From: Fictibacillus phosphorivorans | Lineage (GTDB): Bacteria; Bacillota; Bacilli; Bacillales; Fictibacillaceae | Direction of reading: 5' to 3' | DNA: 64,000 nucleotides | NCBI RefSeq assembly: GCF_023715845.1 | Contig: NZ_JAMBOR010000003.1 | Coordinates: forward strand, 186,001 to 250,000 | Translations under genes and position numbers: made by a program | Notes under the pieces: model-generated | The model's input: only the letters and a program-made list of their open reading frames with translations | What the model was told of the DNA's origin: nothing | The model's database searches: none | In this document: piece after piece, positions 43,341 to 52,114 of the stretch | How the letters are laid out: each line of letters starts with the position of its first letter | Position numbering within the stretch: position 1 is the first letter of the stretch

Positions 43341-43417
43341 AAACTTCCTTAAATATTAAAAAAGAAGGGATTACCAAAAGAATAAATTACTTTTCCTTTT
43401 GATAAGCCCCTTTTGAG

Positions 43418-44623
43418 TTATTTTTCTCTTTTTTCGAGTTGCCCGCTCCAAGCTGTTAAAAGAACGGCACCAAACACCATTACTCCGCCAATCCATGGTG
43501 TATGAATGATTCCGATCGAGTTCACAATGATTCCTCCTACAAATGCTCCGATTGCAATCCCTAGGTTAAATGCAGCGATATTAATAGCAGATGCTACATT
43601 TACAGCTGAAGGGACATATCTTTCAGCTAGTTTTACCACATACACCTGAAGACCAGGTACGTTCATAAATGCTAACATTCCTAAGAAAAATATCGTGATT
43701 GTTCCAGCAATTTTATATGGCGCTGTAAAAGATAATACAATTAGGACGATCGCCTGGACAACAAACATCCAGTACAAAGCTTTTATAGGATTTTTATCTG
43801 CTGCTTTACCTCCAATGGCATTACCAATGGCAACAGTTATTCCGTATCCTAATAAAATGAAACCAACTGCTTTTGGATCATACCCTGTCACATCCTCTAA
43901 AATCGGTGCCAAATAAGTAAAGGCGACAAATGTTCCTCCGTAACCGAGAGCAGTTATAGCAAAAGCGAGCAGCAAACGGCCGTTTTTAATGACTTTCACT
44001 TGATCCTTCAAGCTTGAAGGGGGTGCTTCTTTTAAATTTTTAGGTACTAAGAGAACACTGGAAATAACTGCCACTACACCTAAGAGTGCTACAGCCCAAA
44101 ATGTTGCTCTCCATCCGAACGTCTGTCCAATAAATGTACCTAAAGGAACTCCTGTAACGGTTGCAACGGTTAACCCTGTAAACATAAATGCTATTGCACT
44201 CGCACGCTTATGTTCGGGTACTAAATCAGCTGCAATCGTTGCTCCAATCGAAAAGAAAACGCCATGAGAGAAAGCTGTAATAAAACGGGCAACCAGCAGC
44301 AAACTAAAACTAGTTGATAGTGCCGCAACGCTGTTTCCTGCTATAAAAAGAACCATAAGAAGCATCAGCAAGGTTTTTCTATTTATTTTATTCGTTAAAG
44401 CTGTAAGGATAGGAGCTCCAAACGCAACACCCATTGCATAACCGGAGATCAATAATCCCGCTAATGTGATGGATATATTCAGGTCACTCGCTAACGATGA
44501 TAATAAACCTACAGGTACAAATTCTGTTGTTCCGATTCCAAACGCTGAAATCGCTAAGGCTAATAAAGCTGGAAAACCACCTTTTGTTTCCGCGTATTCC
44601 ACTTTTGCTGTGGCAGTATTCAT
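43418..44623 (-). CDS. ytbD: MFS transporter, YtbD-like
   Basis: A 401-residue, 12-TM DHA1 drug or metabolite exporter. FGIGTTEFVPVGLLSSLASDLNISITLAGLLISGYAMGVAFGAPILTALT is the typical opening of the YtbD/AraJ group, and RFITAFSHGVFFSIGATIAADL follows. It is divergent from an HxlR regulator gene exactly as ytbD/ytcD in B. subtilis. The substrate is unknown. Confidence 0.85.
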   Translation of the reverse strand: MNTATAKVEYAETKGGFPALLALAISAFGIGTTEFVPVGLLSSLASDLNISITLAGLLISGYAMGVAFGAPILTALTNKINRKTLLMLLMVLFIAGNSVAALSTSFSLLLVARFITAFSHGVFFSIGATIAADLVPEHKRASAIAFMFTGLTVATVTGVPLGTFIGQTFGWRATFWAVALLGVVAVISSVLLVPKNLKEAPPSSLKDQVKVIKNGRLLLAFAITALGYGGTFVAFTYLAPILEDVTGYDPKAVGFILLGYGITVAIGNAIGGKAADKNPIKALYWMFVVQAIVLIVLSFTAPYKIAGTITIFFLGMLAFMNVPGLQVYVVKLAERYVPSAVNVASAINIAAFNLGIAIGAFVGGIIVNSIGIIHTPWIGGVMVFGAVLLTAWSGQLEKREK

Positions 44624-44716
44624 CTATAATTCCCTCCACTACTTTTGTTTCAGTCATTCTAGCTCGTCAACCGAATAACTTGATGCTATTATGTTTCATA
44701 TACGAACTTTTAGTAA

Positions 44717-44753
44717 GTACGCACTTTAAAGTAATGTAGGCACTAAAAAGTAA
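44717..44753. promoter_or_regulatory. Tandem operator candidate in the ytbD/ytcD divergent region
   Basis: GTACGCACTTTAAAGTAA (44717-44734) and GTAGGCACTAAAAAGTAA (44736-44753), 15 of 18 identical, repeat period 19 bp. A weaker third copy starts at 44701. It is likely the binding site of the HxlR regulator. Confidence 0.6.
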
Positions 44754-44780
44754 CAATTGGATATTGGAGGCTTCTGGCTC

Positions 44781-45137
44781 ATGAAAAAATATAATATACC
44801 TGTTGAGGCTGCACTCGAAGTGATCGGTGGAAAGTGGAAAGTGGTAATCTTATGTCATCTTATAAAAGAAAAGCGAAGAACTGGAGAACTTAAGAGATTG
44901 ATGCCCGGAATTACACAAAAAATGTTGACGCAGCAGCTGCGTGAATTAGAGGAAGATGGCGTAATTCTGCGAGAAGTCTATAATCAAGTTCCACCTCGTG
45001 TTGAATATTCTTTAACAAAGTATGGATGGTCATTAAAAGGCATTCTAGATGCTCTTTGTGCTTGGGGAGAGCAGCATATTGAGAAAACATATCCAGAAAA
45101 AGATTCTGTATTGGTCAAACCTATAGAGATTAAGTAA
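44781..45137 (+). CDS. ytcD: HxlR-family transcriptional regulator, YtcD-like
   Basis: A 118-residue winged-helix protein: YNIPVEAALEVIGGKWKVVILCHLI, RTGELKRLMPGITQKMLTQQLRELEEDGVI and the wing VPPRVEYSLTKYGWSLKGILDALCAWG. It matches B. subtilis YtcD closely. TTGGAGG lies before ATG 44781; the TTG at 44757 overlaps the operator. Probably senses an electrophile or small molecule and controls the divergent transporter (inference). Confidence 0.87.
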   Translation: MKKYNIPVEAALEVIGGKWKVVILCHLIKEKRRTGELKRLMPGITQKMLTQQLRELEEDGVILREVYNQVPPRVEYSLTKYGWSLKGILDALCAWGEQHIEKTYPEKDSVLVKPIEIK

Positions 45138-45149
45138 ATATAATAAGAT

Positions 45150-45184
45150 AAACGGCAGCCACTACAGCTGCCGTTTAGTTTTAG
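45150..45184 (+). terminator. Terminator of ytcD
   Basis: AAACGGCAGC/GCTGCCGTTT perfect stem followed by AGTTTTAG. Confidence 0.85.
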
Positions 45185-45261
45185 TTACAAATTAATATTT
45201 TACAAAAATGTGAAATAGATTAAAGCAAAAAGATAAGAACGAGATACGGGGGGAATAACCT

Positions 45262-46719
45262 ATGAACTTCAGTCGGTTAACAGACGAAGAGATGGTGAAC
45301 ACGATCAGAATTGGGTTAAACAGAACATCTTCTCCCCAAAAAATAATTATAGTAGGAGCTGGCATGGCAGGACTGACTGCCGCTTCCCTTCTACAGGCCG
45401 CCGGTCATGATGTTCGTATTCTTGAGTCCTCTCATCGTGTCGGAGGCAGGGTCTATACAATTCGAGCTCCTTTTTCACATGGTCATTATTTTGAAGCTGG
45501 TGCGATGCGTATCCCTGAAACCCATAAACTTGTAATGGAATACATTAAAAAGTTTAATTTGCCTACTAATGAATTTATCAACAGTAATCCTCATGACATC
45601 ATCTATGTAAATGGTATTCGGACGAATCAGAGCATGTATGAACAAAATCCAGATATTCTCCGTTTCCCTTTAGCGGAAACAGAAAAAGGAAAAACTGCTG
45701 AAAAGCTTATGCAATATGCTGTTCAGCCATTAGTAAATTTTATCGAACAAGACCCAGATAAACATTGGCCGATCGTCATTCAAAACTTTCAGCATTATTC
45801 ACTAGATAACTTTTTAAGACACAATCCCTTCGGAAGATCTTTATCTCCTGGTGCAATCGATAAGATAAAAGTTCTTCTTTCCCTTGAAGGACTTCCCGAG
45901 CTTTCTTTTCTCGAAGTCTTCCGAGATATCCTGATAATTTTTATGAAACCAGATTTAAAATATGTAGAGATAACCGGCGGAAACGATCTGCTTCCGCGTG
46001 CTTTTCTTAAGGAACTGCGACCCCATATTAATTTTGGACAAAAGCTTGTCCGAATTGTAAACGATCCGAATAAGGTCATCTTATACACGGAAAACCCAAA
46101 AACCCTGCACCGCTATAAGTTTGAAGCAGATCGGGTCATCATTACCATTCCATTTTCTGTACTCAATTTTGTTCACATTGAACCTTTTACTTCCCTTTCT
46201 TATCACAAACGAAAAGCAATCAGAGAGCTTCACTATGTACCTTCAACTAAGGTAGGAATCGAATTCAAACATCGTTTTTGGGAAAAAAGCGGATTAACAG
46301 GAGGGAAATCCGTTACAGACCTTTCTTCACGCTTCACTTATTACCCTAACAAGAATCAACAAGGCTTTTCATCAGGAATCGTTTTAGGAAGTTATACGTG
46401 GGAAGATGATACGGTACCATGGAAAAGTGCTTCAAACGAAATGAGAATTAAAGAGACTCTTCACTTTTTGTCATACTTTCATGGTAAGCAGGTCTTCCAT
46501 CATTTTGTAACGGGGCATGCACACAGCTGGTCAATCGATCCAAACGCAGGAGGCTGCTTTGCTTTTTTTAAACCTTATCAGGAAAGCGAACTATTTGATG
46601 CCATTAAAGCTCCAGAAGGCAGACTTCATTTTGCTGGTGAACATACGACCTTGAACCACGGATGGATTGAGGGTGCTATTGAATCCGCCATACGGGTTGC
46701 ACATGAAATCAATAGCTGA
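45262..46719 (+). CDS. Flavin monoamine oxidase / L-amino-acid oxidase family protein
   Basis: A 485-residue FAD-dependent amine oxidase. N-terminal Rossmann motif IIIVGAGMAGLTAASLL (about 33-49) with the ESSHRVGGRVYT continuation, the EAGAMRIPETH block, and the C-terminal FAD site GRLHFAGEHTTLNHGWIEGAIESA. It resembles B. subtilis YobN. No signal peptide. It would oxidise an amine or amino acid to an imine with release of hydrogen peroxide; the substrate is unknown. GGGGGGAATAA precedes the ATG. Confidence 0.88.
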   Translation: MNFSRLTDEEMVNTIRIGLNRTSSPQKIIIVGAGMAGLTAASLLQAAGHDVRILESSHRVGGRVYTIRAPFSHGHYFEAGAMRIPETHKLVMEYIKKFNLPTNEFINSNPHDIIYVNGIRTNQSMYEQNPDILRFPLAETEKGKTAEKLMQYAVQPLVNFIEQDPDKHWPIVIQNFQHYSLDNFLRHNPFGRSLSPGAIDKIKVLLSLEGLPELSFLEVFRDILIIFMKPDLKYVEITGGNDLLPRAFLKELRPHINFGQKLVRIVNDPNKVILYTENPKTLHRYKFEADRVIITIPFSVLNFVHIEPFTSLSYHKRKAIRELHYVPSTKVGIEFKHRFWEKSGLTGGKSVTDLSSRFTYYPNKNQQGFSSGIVLGSYTWEDDTVPWKSASNEMRIKETLHFLSYFHGKQVFHHFVTGHAHSWSIDPNAGGCFAFFKPYQESELFDAIKAPEGRLHFAGEHTTLNHGWIEGAIESAIRVAHEINS

Positions 46720-46732
46720 GCAAGAAGAAACA

Positions 46733-46764
46733 GCACGGAAATGGCGTGCTGTTTTTTTTGTTTG
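46733..46764. terminator. Terminator after the amine oxidase gene
   Basis: CAGCACG/CGTGCTG stem followed by eight T. Confidence 0.85.
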
Positions 46765-46769
46765 TTTCA

Positions 46770-47288
46770 TTAAAGATTTAAGTATCGTTCTTGAACAATG
46801 TTTCGGTGATGCAGTTCATGACCTGCTATAACTGAGATCAGAGCCCGAGGAGTAATTTCACTGTTATTTGCAATCCCCCTGCGTGAAAGTGATTCTTCGC
46901 TCAAGCTTTTCACTAGATGTATGGTAGATTGACGGACACAAGCAAAGTGATCAAGAAGGTCTTTTAGGGATTGCTTATCAAAATCAGCATTAGCTCCATA
47001 TTCCTTTTCATCATAGCCTGGAAGCGATACTTTTTCTCCTCTTGCTATACAAAGTGCTCTGTAACTCATAACCCTTTCTGTATCAATAAGATGTCCGATC
47101 ACTTCTTTTACACTCCACTTCCCCTCTGCATATCGGTATTCACTCTCTGAATCCGTAATCGTGCTGAGAAGAGAAACAGTTTCTTTCATCTGGTCTCTCA
47201 GAATTTGAATCCTATCACCCTGCGGAACTAAATTTACATAAGGAGCAAAATAATCTGGATATTCGTAGGCGGATGGCATTTTTTCCAT
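46770..47288 (-). CDS. DinB-superfamily protein
   Basis: A 172-residue four-helix-bundle protein. The three metal-ligand His positions are visible in SVKEVIGHLIDTE, and GHELHHRNIVQERY near the C-terminus. Family members include bacillithiol S-transferases and DNA-damage-inducible proteins. GAGGTG precedes the ATG. The exact role is not determinable. Confidence 0.82.
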   Translation of the reverse strand: MEKMPSAYEYPDYFAPYVNLVPQGDRIQILRDQMKETVSLLSTITDSESEYRYAEGKWSVKEVIGHLIDTERVMSYRALCIARGEKVSLPGYDEKEYGANADFDKQSLKDLLDHFACVRQSTIHLVKSLSEESLSRRGIANNSEITPRALISVIAGHELHHRNIVQERYLNL

Positions 47289-47481
47289 TGTTACACCTCA
47301 TTTTTTATCATACTGATTGCTTTAGTTTTTCTATTTCGATTTACTTCTCACTAATCCTCTTTAAAGTTCAAAAATGTATGATTTTCCTAATTCCTTGAAA
47401 AAAGAAGAAAAATCGCGAATTTAAAAGAAAACAGTCAAAGTATACGCTTACATTTCATTACTTGATTCTTACCTTTAGTGG

Positions 47482-47487
47482 TATAAT
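47482..47487 (+). promoter_or_regulatory. Putative -10 hexamer upstream of the SulP gene
   Basis: Perfect TATAAT, 84 bp before the start; the -35 (TACTTG, 17-bp spacer) is weak. A palindrome CTTTCATGAAAG at 47514-47525 lies between it and the gene. Confidence 0.4.
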
Positions 47488-47570
47488 CGAACGCGTTGAT
47501 TTCGGACGCCGTCTTTCATGAAAGTTGAAAGTCTAAATTATTTTTCACATAAAAAAATGAGGTGTAGTTG

Positions 47571-49031
47571 TTGAATATACAAAAAATGAAACAGGAGTGG
47601 TTCGGAAACATTCGTGGGGATGTTCTTGCCGGATTAGTCGTTGGACTTGCCCTGATTCCGGAAGCGATTGCTTTTTCAATTATTGCAGGTGTTGACCCTA
47701 TGGTTGGATTATATGCCTCGTTTTGTATTGCAGTCGTCATCGCGTTTCTAGGCGGCAGACCAGGAATGATTTCAGCTGCAACAGGAGCAATGGCTCTAGT
47801 CATGGTTACACTTGTTGCTGAACATGGCCTTCAATATTTACTAGCCGCAACAGTATTAACAGGAATCATTCAAATCGTTATTGGAGTTCTAAAACTCGGA
47901 AAATATATGAAGTTTATCCCCCGCTCTGTCATGGTGGGCTTTGTTAATTCGCTCGCAATCTTAATTTTCTCTGCCCAACTTCCTCATTTTGTAGGAGAAT
48001 CTTGGGTGATGTATGCGATGGTTGCAGGTGCTCTCTGTATCATCTACTTGTTCCCTAGATTTACGAAAGTAGTCCCTTCACCATTAGTTGCCATTATTGT
48101 AATTACGATTATCGCGGTGATGTCCGGTTCTACTGTTCGTACTGTTGGAGATATGGGTGAACTCACGCAGGCACTTCCTATGTTTTTAATACCTGATATC
48201 CCGCTAACCTTTGAAACATTGCAGATTATTTTTCCTTATTCCTTTGCATTAGCGCTAGTTGGTTTATTGGAATCTCTTCTAACTGCTCAAATTGTTGATG
48301 ATATGACGGATACGGAAAGTGATAAGAATAAAGAAGCGCGTGGTCAAGGATTCGCTAATATAATTGCTGGATTTTTTGGTGGGATGGCAGGCTGTGCAAT
48401 GATTGGACAGTCCGTAATTAACGTAAAATCTGGTGGGCGTGGACGTCTGTCTACCTTTGTAGCAGGTGTTTTCCTCATGATTCTTATCATATCGCTCAAT
48501 GATTTATTATCTATGATTCCGATGGCAGCATTAGTTGGTGTGATGATCATGGTTTCGATCGGTACATTCGATTGGTCATCATTAACGAAACTGCACATAA
48601 TGCCTAAGACAGACGCTGCTGTAATGATAGTTACAGTTGTTACTGTTGTTTTAACCCATGATCTATCAAAAGGGGTACTTGCAGGTGTAATTCTCAGTGC
48701 ACTGTTCTTTGCAGCTAAAATATCAAAAATTGAAATTCAATCCCAAATGGATGATGCTTTAAACCAAAAAACGTATTTCGTTAAAGGACAGTTATTTTTT
48801 GCATCCGTAACAGATTTTGTTTCTCAATTTAATTTTACCGATAACGTGAAGTCAATAGTGATCGACCTGTCCCAGTCTCACCTTTGGGATGATTCTGCTG
48901 TCGGTGCAATCGATAAGGTAGTGATGAAATACCGTCAGAATGATGTAGAAGTTGAACTTACTGGACTCAATAAAGACAGCTCATTGCTTGTAAATAAGCT
49001 AGCTGTTCATGATAAAGCGAATGCTAACTAG
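47571..49031 (+). CDS. SulP family anion transporter, YbaR-like
   Basis: A 486-residue sulfate/bicarbonate-type permease: the N-terminal SulP signature [40 protein letters not shown], about 10-12 TM segments, and a short C-terminal STAS-like domain ([28 protein letters not shown]). Close in appearance to B. subtilis YbaR. TTG 47571 lies 6 nt after GAGGTG. The transported anion is unknown. Confidence 0.9.
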   Translation: MNIQKMKQEWFGNIRGDVLAGLVVGLALIPEAIAFSIIAGVDPMVGLYASFCIAVVIAFLGGRPGMISAATGAMALVMVTLVAEHGLQYLLAATVLTGIIQIVIGVLKLGKYMKFIPRSVMVGFVNSLAILIFSAQLPHFVGESWVMYAMVAGALCIIYLFPRFTKVVPSPLVAIIVITIIAVMSGSTVRTVGDMGELTQALPMFLIPDIPLTFETLQIIFPYSFALALVGLLESLLTAQIVDDMTDTESDKNKEARGQGFANIIAGFFGGMAGCAMIGQSVINVKSGGRGRLSTFVAGVFLMILIISLNDLLSMIPMAALVGVMIMVSIGTFDWSSLTKLHIMPKTDAAVMIVTVVTVVLTHDLSKGVLAGVILSALFFAAKISKIEIQSQMDDALNQKTYFVKGQLFFASVTDFVSQFNFTDNVKSIVIDLSQSHLWDDSAVGAIDKVVMKYRQNDVEVELTGLNKDSSLLVNKLAVHDKANAN

Positions 49032-49044
49032 TCATTCAATAAAA

Positions 49045-49075
49045 AACACCCCCAATCTTGGGAGTGTTTTTTAAT
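49045..49075 (+). terminator. Terminator of the SulP gene
   Basis: ACACCCCCAA.CTTGGGAGTGT stem followed by TTTTTT. Confidence 0.85.
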
Positions 49076-49259
49076 TTGAATATTCTTCTATAGTTTTGAA
49101 AATCCTTGAATATGCATCTTTTATATTCTTTTGATTTACTTGATCATCATATAAAAAGGGAATCCTAATCTTTTTATATTCATTAACCTTCCCCCTAATT
49201 CTAGTTAATTCTATATAAACATAAAATTCATATAAGTAAATGATTCTTACATTAAACAA
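49071..49259 (-). CDS. Doubtful small ORF, 62 aa
   Basis: Reads GKVNEYKKIRIPFLYDDQVNQKNIKDAYSRIFKTIEEYS in its second half, which looks protein-like, but there is no ribosome binding site before the ATG and the first half is poor. It may be the 3' remnant of a decayed gene. No family recognised. Confidence 0.25.
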   Translation of the reverse strand: MFNVRIIYLYEFYVYIELTRIRGKVNEYKKIRIPFLYDDQVNQKNIKDAYSRIFKTIEEYSN

Positions 49260-49339
49260 TACTAATAAACTATTTTTTTTGTTATAAACCTGAATAGTAG
49301 TTAAATACCAATTTCGGTAAGTTAGTTTGTCGGAATATT

Positions 49340-49368
49340 TTGTCTTTATGCTGAAACTGCTTTATACT
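49340..49368 (+). promoter_or_regulatory. Promoter of the 49-aa membrane protein gene
   Basis: TTGTCT, 17-bp spacer, TATACT. Confidence 0.6.
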
Positions 49369-49409
49369 AGGTGAGAAAGCGATTTCAAAAGGAAAGGAAG
49401 CGAAGGATC

Positions 49410-49559
49410 ATGTTTATCCATGAAACCGGTCTTCGAAAAAAAGCCTTTGATGAGCTATTCAGTCCTCAAGTTGATACGACAGAGGAAAAAAATCTTGTTC
49501 AAAATTACAGCTTAGCCCTTATCGGCATAATCGTGATTGTACTCAGCAAACTTCTTTAA
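49410..49559 (+). CDS. Small membrane protein, 49 aa
   Basis: MFIHETGLRKKAFDELFSP, an acidic linker, then one C-terminal TM segment (SLALIGIIVIVLSKLL). GAAGGA lies 5 nt before ATG 49410; the upstream in-frame ATG at 49371 overlaps the promoter region. It has its own promoter and terminator, so it is probably real. Family not recognised. Confidence 0.65.
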   Translation: MFIHETGLRKKAFDELFSPQVDTTEEKNLVQNYSLALIGIIVIVLSKLL

Positions 49560-49592
49560 GAGGAGCTAACCTAAGATGGTTAGCTCTTTTTT
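49558..49592. terminator. Bidirectional terminator between the 49-aa gene and the anti-sigma gene
   Basis: AGAGGAGCTAACC/GGTTAGCTCTTTTTT stem. Confidence 0.88.
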
Positions 49593-50700
49593 ATTGGATC
49601 GGCATGAATGAAACGTTCCATATACCGTCTTCATCCTTTATCATTTTAAAACCTGACTTCGCATCAGCATTCTTACTTGCTTCGTACTCAATGTATCCAT
49701 CATACTCACCGTCTTGAATAAATCGGCCAGCTTCTAAATGATTATAAGTGGTTAAAGTTTGCAGAGTTGTACCCTGATCAGACTCCGGTATACTGTCGTG
49801 CTCCTCCTTCGTCCAATGTACAAATTCTTCCCGATCTGTATATAGCGCATATTCGGCATCGTACCTTTTATCAATTTGAGCTTGAACATATAGTTTGGCA
49901 ATCGATACGGGATTTAAATCTTTGAGGTGTTTCTCATCTAGATCTTGCAAAAATTTCTGATAGATAACAGTTTCCTCTGGTGTTAATGTGAATTTGATGA
50001 CATCTGAGTTAGACGTTGAAGAGATTGTCTCAATTACACGCCCGTTCTTCCCTTTCGACATTATCAGTACAGAATCTCCTTCTGCAAAATTTATTGTTGT
50101 AAAGAGTACTTCATCTCGATTTGAAAAACCGACATAGAACTGAACACCAATCTCTCTATTTTGAATACTCTCAACAGCAGTTTCTTTAGAAATGTTAAGC
50201 TGATCAGTTGAATCGCTGACTAAAAAATTATAGCCAATTTGTTTAACAGCACCCCTTTTGCTCTCAGAGTCATCGAATTCCACGTATTCATTCCCTAACA
50301 GAGCAAGCACTTCTTTCTCAGTCATGCCCAATACAATTTGATTTTGAAGAACGTTCACTTTATCCGCTATTTCCTTATCACTATATTTCGGGAGGGTTTT
50401 TACGGGATTTTCTTGTTCTATAGGATCTTTTTGAATAGTATTTATTTCATTATGTAAATCTGCAGGCTGACTTTTCTCGCCTGCATTCGTGAAGGTTAAG
50501 ACTAGAAATACGATCAAAACACAAAGTGATACCAAAGTAACCGAACTTAGCACTTTTGGGAAAAAATTTTGCCTCTTGTTTTCGGTACTTGAGTAATTCA
50601 CTTGATTTATAACCCTTCTTCTCTCATGCCCAGTGAATACTCTCTCTTCGTTCAAATAATTCTCAAAATCGTCTTTCATGTCTTTAAGCAGTTTATCCAA
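49591..50700 (-). CDS. Probable membrane anti-sigma factor
   Basis: A 369-residue protein with a cytoplasmic N-terminus (1-48), a single TM segment (about 50-70, VLSSVTLVSLCVLIVFLVLTF) and a large extracytoplasmic domain. It overlaps the ECF sigma gene by 8 bp, the usual arrangement of a sigma/anti-sigma pair. The extracytoplasmic region includes LGMTEKEVLALLGNEY, resembling a SmpA/OmlA-type fold (weak), and a C-terminal NTF2-like stretch. No known anti-sigma domain is certain; the call is by context and topology. Confidence 0.7.
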   Translation of the reverse strand: MDKLLKDMKDDFENYLNEERVFTGHERRRVINQVNYSSTENKRQNFFPKVLSSVTLVSLCVLIVFLVLTFTNAGEKSQPADLHNEINTIQKDPIEQENPVKTLPKYSDKEIADKVNVLQNQIVLGMTEKEVLALLGNEYVEFDDSESKRGAVKQIGYNFLVSDSTDQLNISKETAVESIQNREIGVQFYVGFSNRDEVLFTTINFAEGDSVLIMSKGKNGRVIETISSTSNSDVIKFTLTPEETVIYQKFLQDLDEKHLKDLNPVSIAKLYVQAQIDKRYDAEYALYTDREEFVHWTKEEHDSIPESDQGTTLQTLTTYNHLEAGRFIQDGEYDGYIEYEASKNADAKSGFKMIKDEDGIWNVSFMPIQ

Positions 50701-51244
50701 TATACCCTCCCCCTTCCCTAGCCATTTTGGTTTCCAAACTTTTCTTCGCTCTTCTGAGACGGGATTTAACAGTATTCAGGTTGCAATCTAGTGCTGCAGA
50801 AATTTCTTCTATTGAAAACTCTTTAAAATAATATAAGATAATGACTTCTCTGTACTTGACCGGCAGCTCGAGAATCAGTTTACTGATCTGTTGTCTTTGC
50901 TCCATTTCCAGATATTCTTCTTCTGGGGACAAACTATTGGATTTTTGATAAAAGGTGTTGGTTAATAGCGTTTTCGTATAATGCCAGCTTCGAAGATAAT
51001 CTTTACATTTATTAATCGCGATTCTATAAATCCATGTTTTAATGGTTGATTCTTCCCGAAAATCATTCAGGTGATTATAGGCATTGATGAAAATCTCTTG
51101 AGTGATATCTTCAGCTTGCTGCCAGTTTTTTGTATACGTGAACGCTAACCTTTTTATTTCTTCACCATATACATCCATAAGGTAAATTAATTGATCTAAC
51201 TCACTTCGTGGATAGTCTTTTACGGCCGTATTGCCCTTTACCAC
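50693..51244 (-). CDS. ECF-type RNA polymerase sigma factor
   Basis: A 183-residue sigma-70 family factor with region 2 (AFTYTKNWQQAEDITQEIFINAYNHLNDFREESTIKTWIYRIAINKCKDYLR) and region 4 (LPVKYREVIILYYFKEFSIEEISAALDCNLNTVKSRLRRAK). The start is GTG 51244, 9 nt after GGGAGG. An ECF-type promoter lies upstream, suggesting autoregulation. Which B. subtilis ECF factor it equates to cannot be told. Confidence 0.9.
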   Translation of the reverse strand: MVKGNTAVKDYPRSELDQLIYLMDVYGEEIKRLAFTYTKNWQQAEDITQEIFINAYNHLNDFREESTIKTWIYRIAINKCKDYLRSWHYTKTLLTNTFYQKSNSLSPEEEYLEMEQRQQISKLILELPVKYREVIILYYFKEFSIEEISAALDCNLNTVKSRLRRAKKSLETKMAREGGGYIG

Positions 51245-51275
51245 ATATGTCGCCCTCCCAAGAATTAATCGTTTG

Positions 51276-51305
51276 TTAGACGGTGACCAATTATAAAAAG
51301 TTGCA
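51276..51305 (-). promoter_or_regulatory. ECF-type autoregulatory promoter candidate
   Basis: Minus strand TGCAAC (-35), 17-bp spacer, CGTCTAA (-10). AAC and CGTC are the core determinants of ECF promoters; it lies 31 bp upstream of the sigma start. Confidence 0.65.
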
Positions 51306-51423
51306 TATAATATGAATTTATTTCCATTTATTAAATTTTAACTTAATTTCTTTACCTTAAAGCATTCATTTTTTAATGGGGCATCCTTATAACACATAAA
51401 AACAGAAGAGAATCACATATAAC

Positions 51424-51744
51424 ACGGTACGTGTTCTTTTATTTTGTTACACGTTCGCTCAAGATGACCCCATCTTCGCTCCAAATCCTTAAGTAACGCT
51501 CAGAATTGCCGAGCTACGCTCAAAATCCATGATCTTCGCTCAGAATGGGTAGATTTCCGCTCAAACTTTCTATATTCGGGCCATACATAGCAATAAAAAC
51601 AGCGGATAAGTCGTCATTTTGTTTGGAATCATACAATGTTAATAACTAAATTGGTTTTGATTCATCAAAACGTCCTTTATTCTCTTATTTGATATAAAAA
51701 GGGGCTGAGCTCAGAAGTTTTTACTCCTTGAGTCAGCCCCTATA
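51424..51744 (+). repeat. Intergenic repeat family, copy D (most complete)
   Basis: Head ACGGTACGTGTTC...GTTACACG, six CGCTC pentamers starting at 51456, 51477, 51497, 51517, 51537 and 51558 (spacing 21, 20, 20, 20, 21), middle segment with GATTCATCAAAACGTCCTTT, and a hairpin tail GGGGCTGA...TCAGCCCC. It sits between divergent genes. Confidence 0.85.
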
Positions 51745-52114
51745 TCAATCATTTATTTGCGTTGGTTCCAAATAGGTCCACAATAAAACGTTAAAATGAA
51801 AACCTATCGTTAAAACAAACACATTCACAGGTCCCACCAGGTGAATCTATTTATCTACTAAATAAATTACCGTCTAGGTGAATGGAACGGAACAGGTACT
51901 TTGTGGTAAAGGTGATAGCTTTCCTCCGCTACTGACTATTCAAAATCCTGCATCCCTGGTCATTTATAGTCACATAACTAACAAAATCTTGCTAGACGAT
52001 ATGACTATTTTTCTTTATATAGTCTAGTATACAGGCGTTAACGGTGATTTTTCATATAATGTAGGACAAGTATTTACTTATTGAAAATTAAAATAGAAGG
52101 GACGAAGAACGTCA
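51745..52114 (+). other. Structured leader candidate upstream of the ArsB-like permease
   Basis: No gene seen. The region contains a heptamer in alternating orientation: TGACTAT (51933), ATAGTCA (51966), TGACTAT (52002) and ATAGTC (52019), giving two mutually exclusive hairpins. Further upstream, AGGTGAAT occurs twice (51839, 51875), and ATTTAT/AAATAAAT arms form another stem near 51846-51870. It may be a cis-regulatory RNA; I could not match it to a named class. Confidence 0.4.

Noticed and set aside
43174-43377. 67-codon minus-strand ORF in repeat copy C, Ser/Leu rich
   Set aside because: It is a by-product of the phased repeat; unit lengths of 20-21 are not multiples of three throughout, and there is no supporting ribosome binding site.
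51456-51562. Possible CRISPR array because of regular 20-21 bp repeats
   Set aside because: The conserved part is only about 5-6 bases, the units are too short, no cas genes are nearby, and copies lie at other intergenic sites.
51745-52030. c-di-AMP (ydaO) riboswitch, suggested by GGTGAATC
   Set aside because: Only short pieces fit; the conserved core and pairing order could not be made to match.
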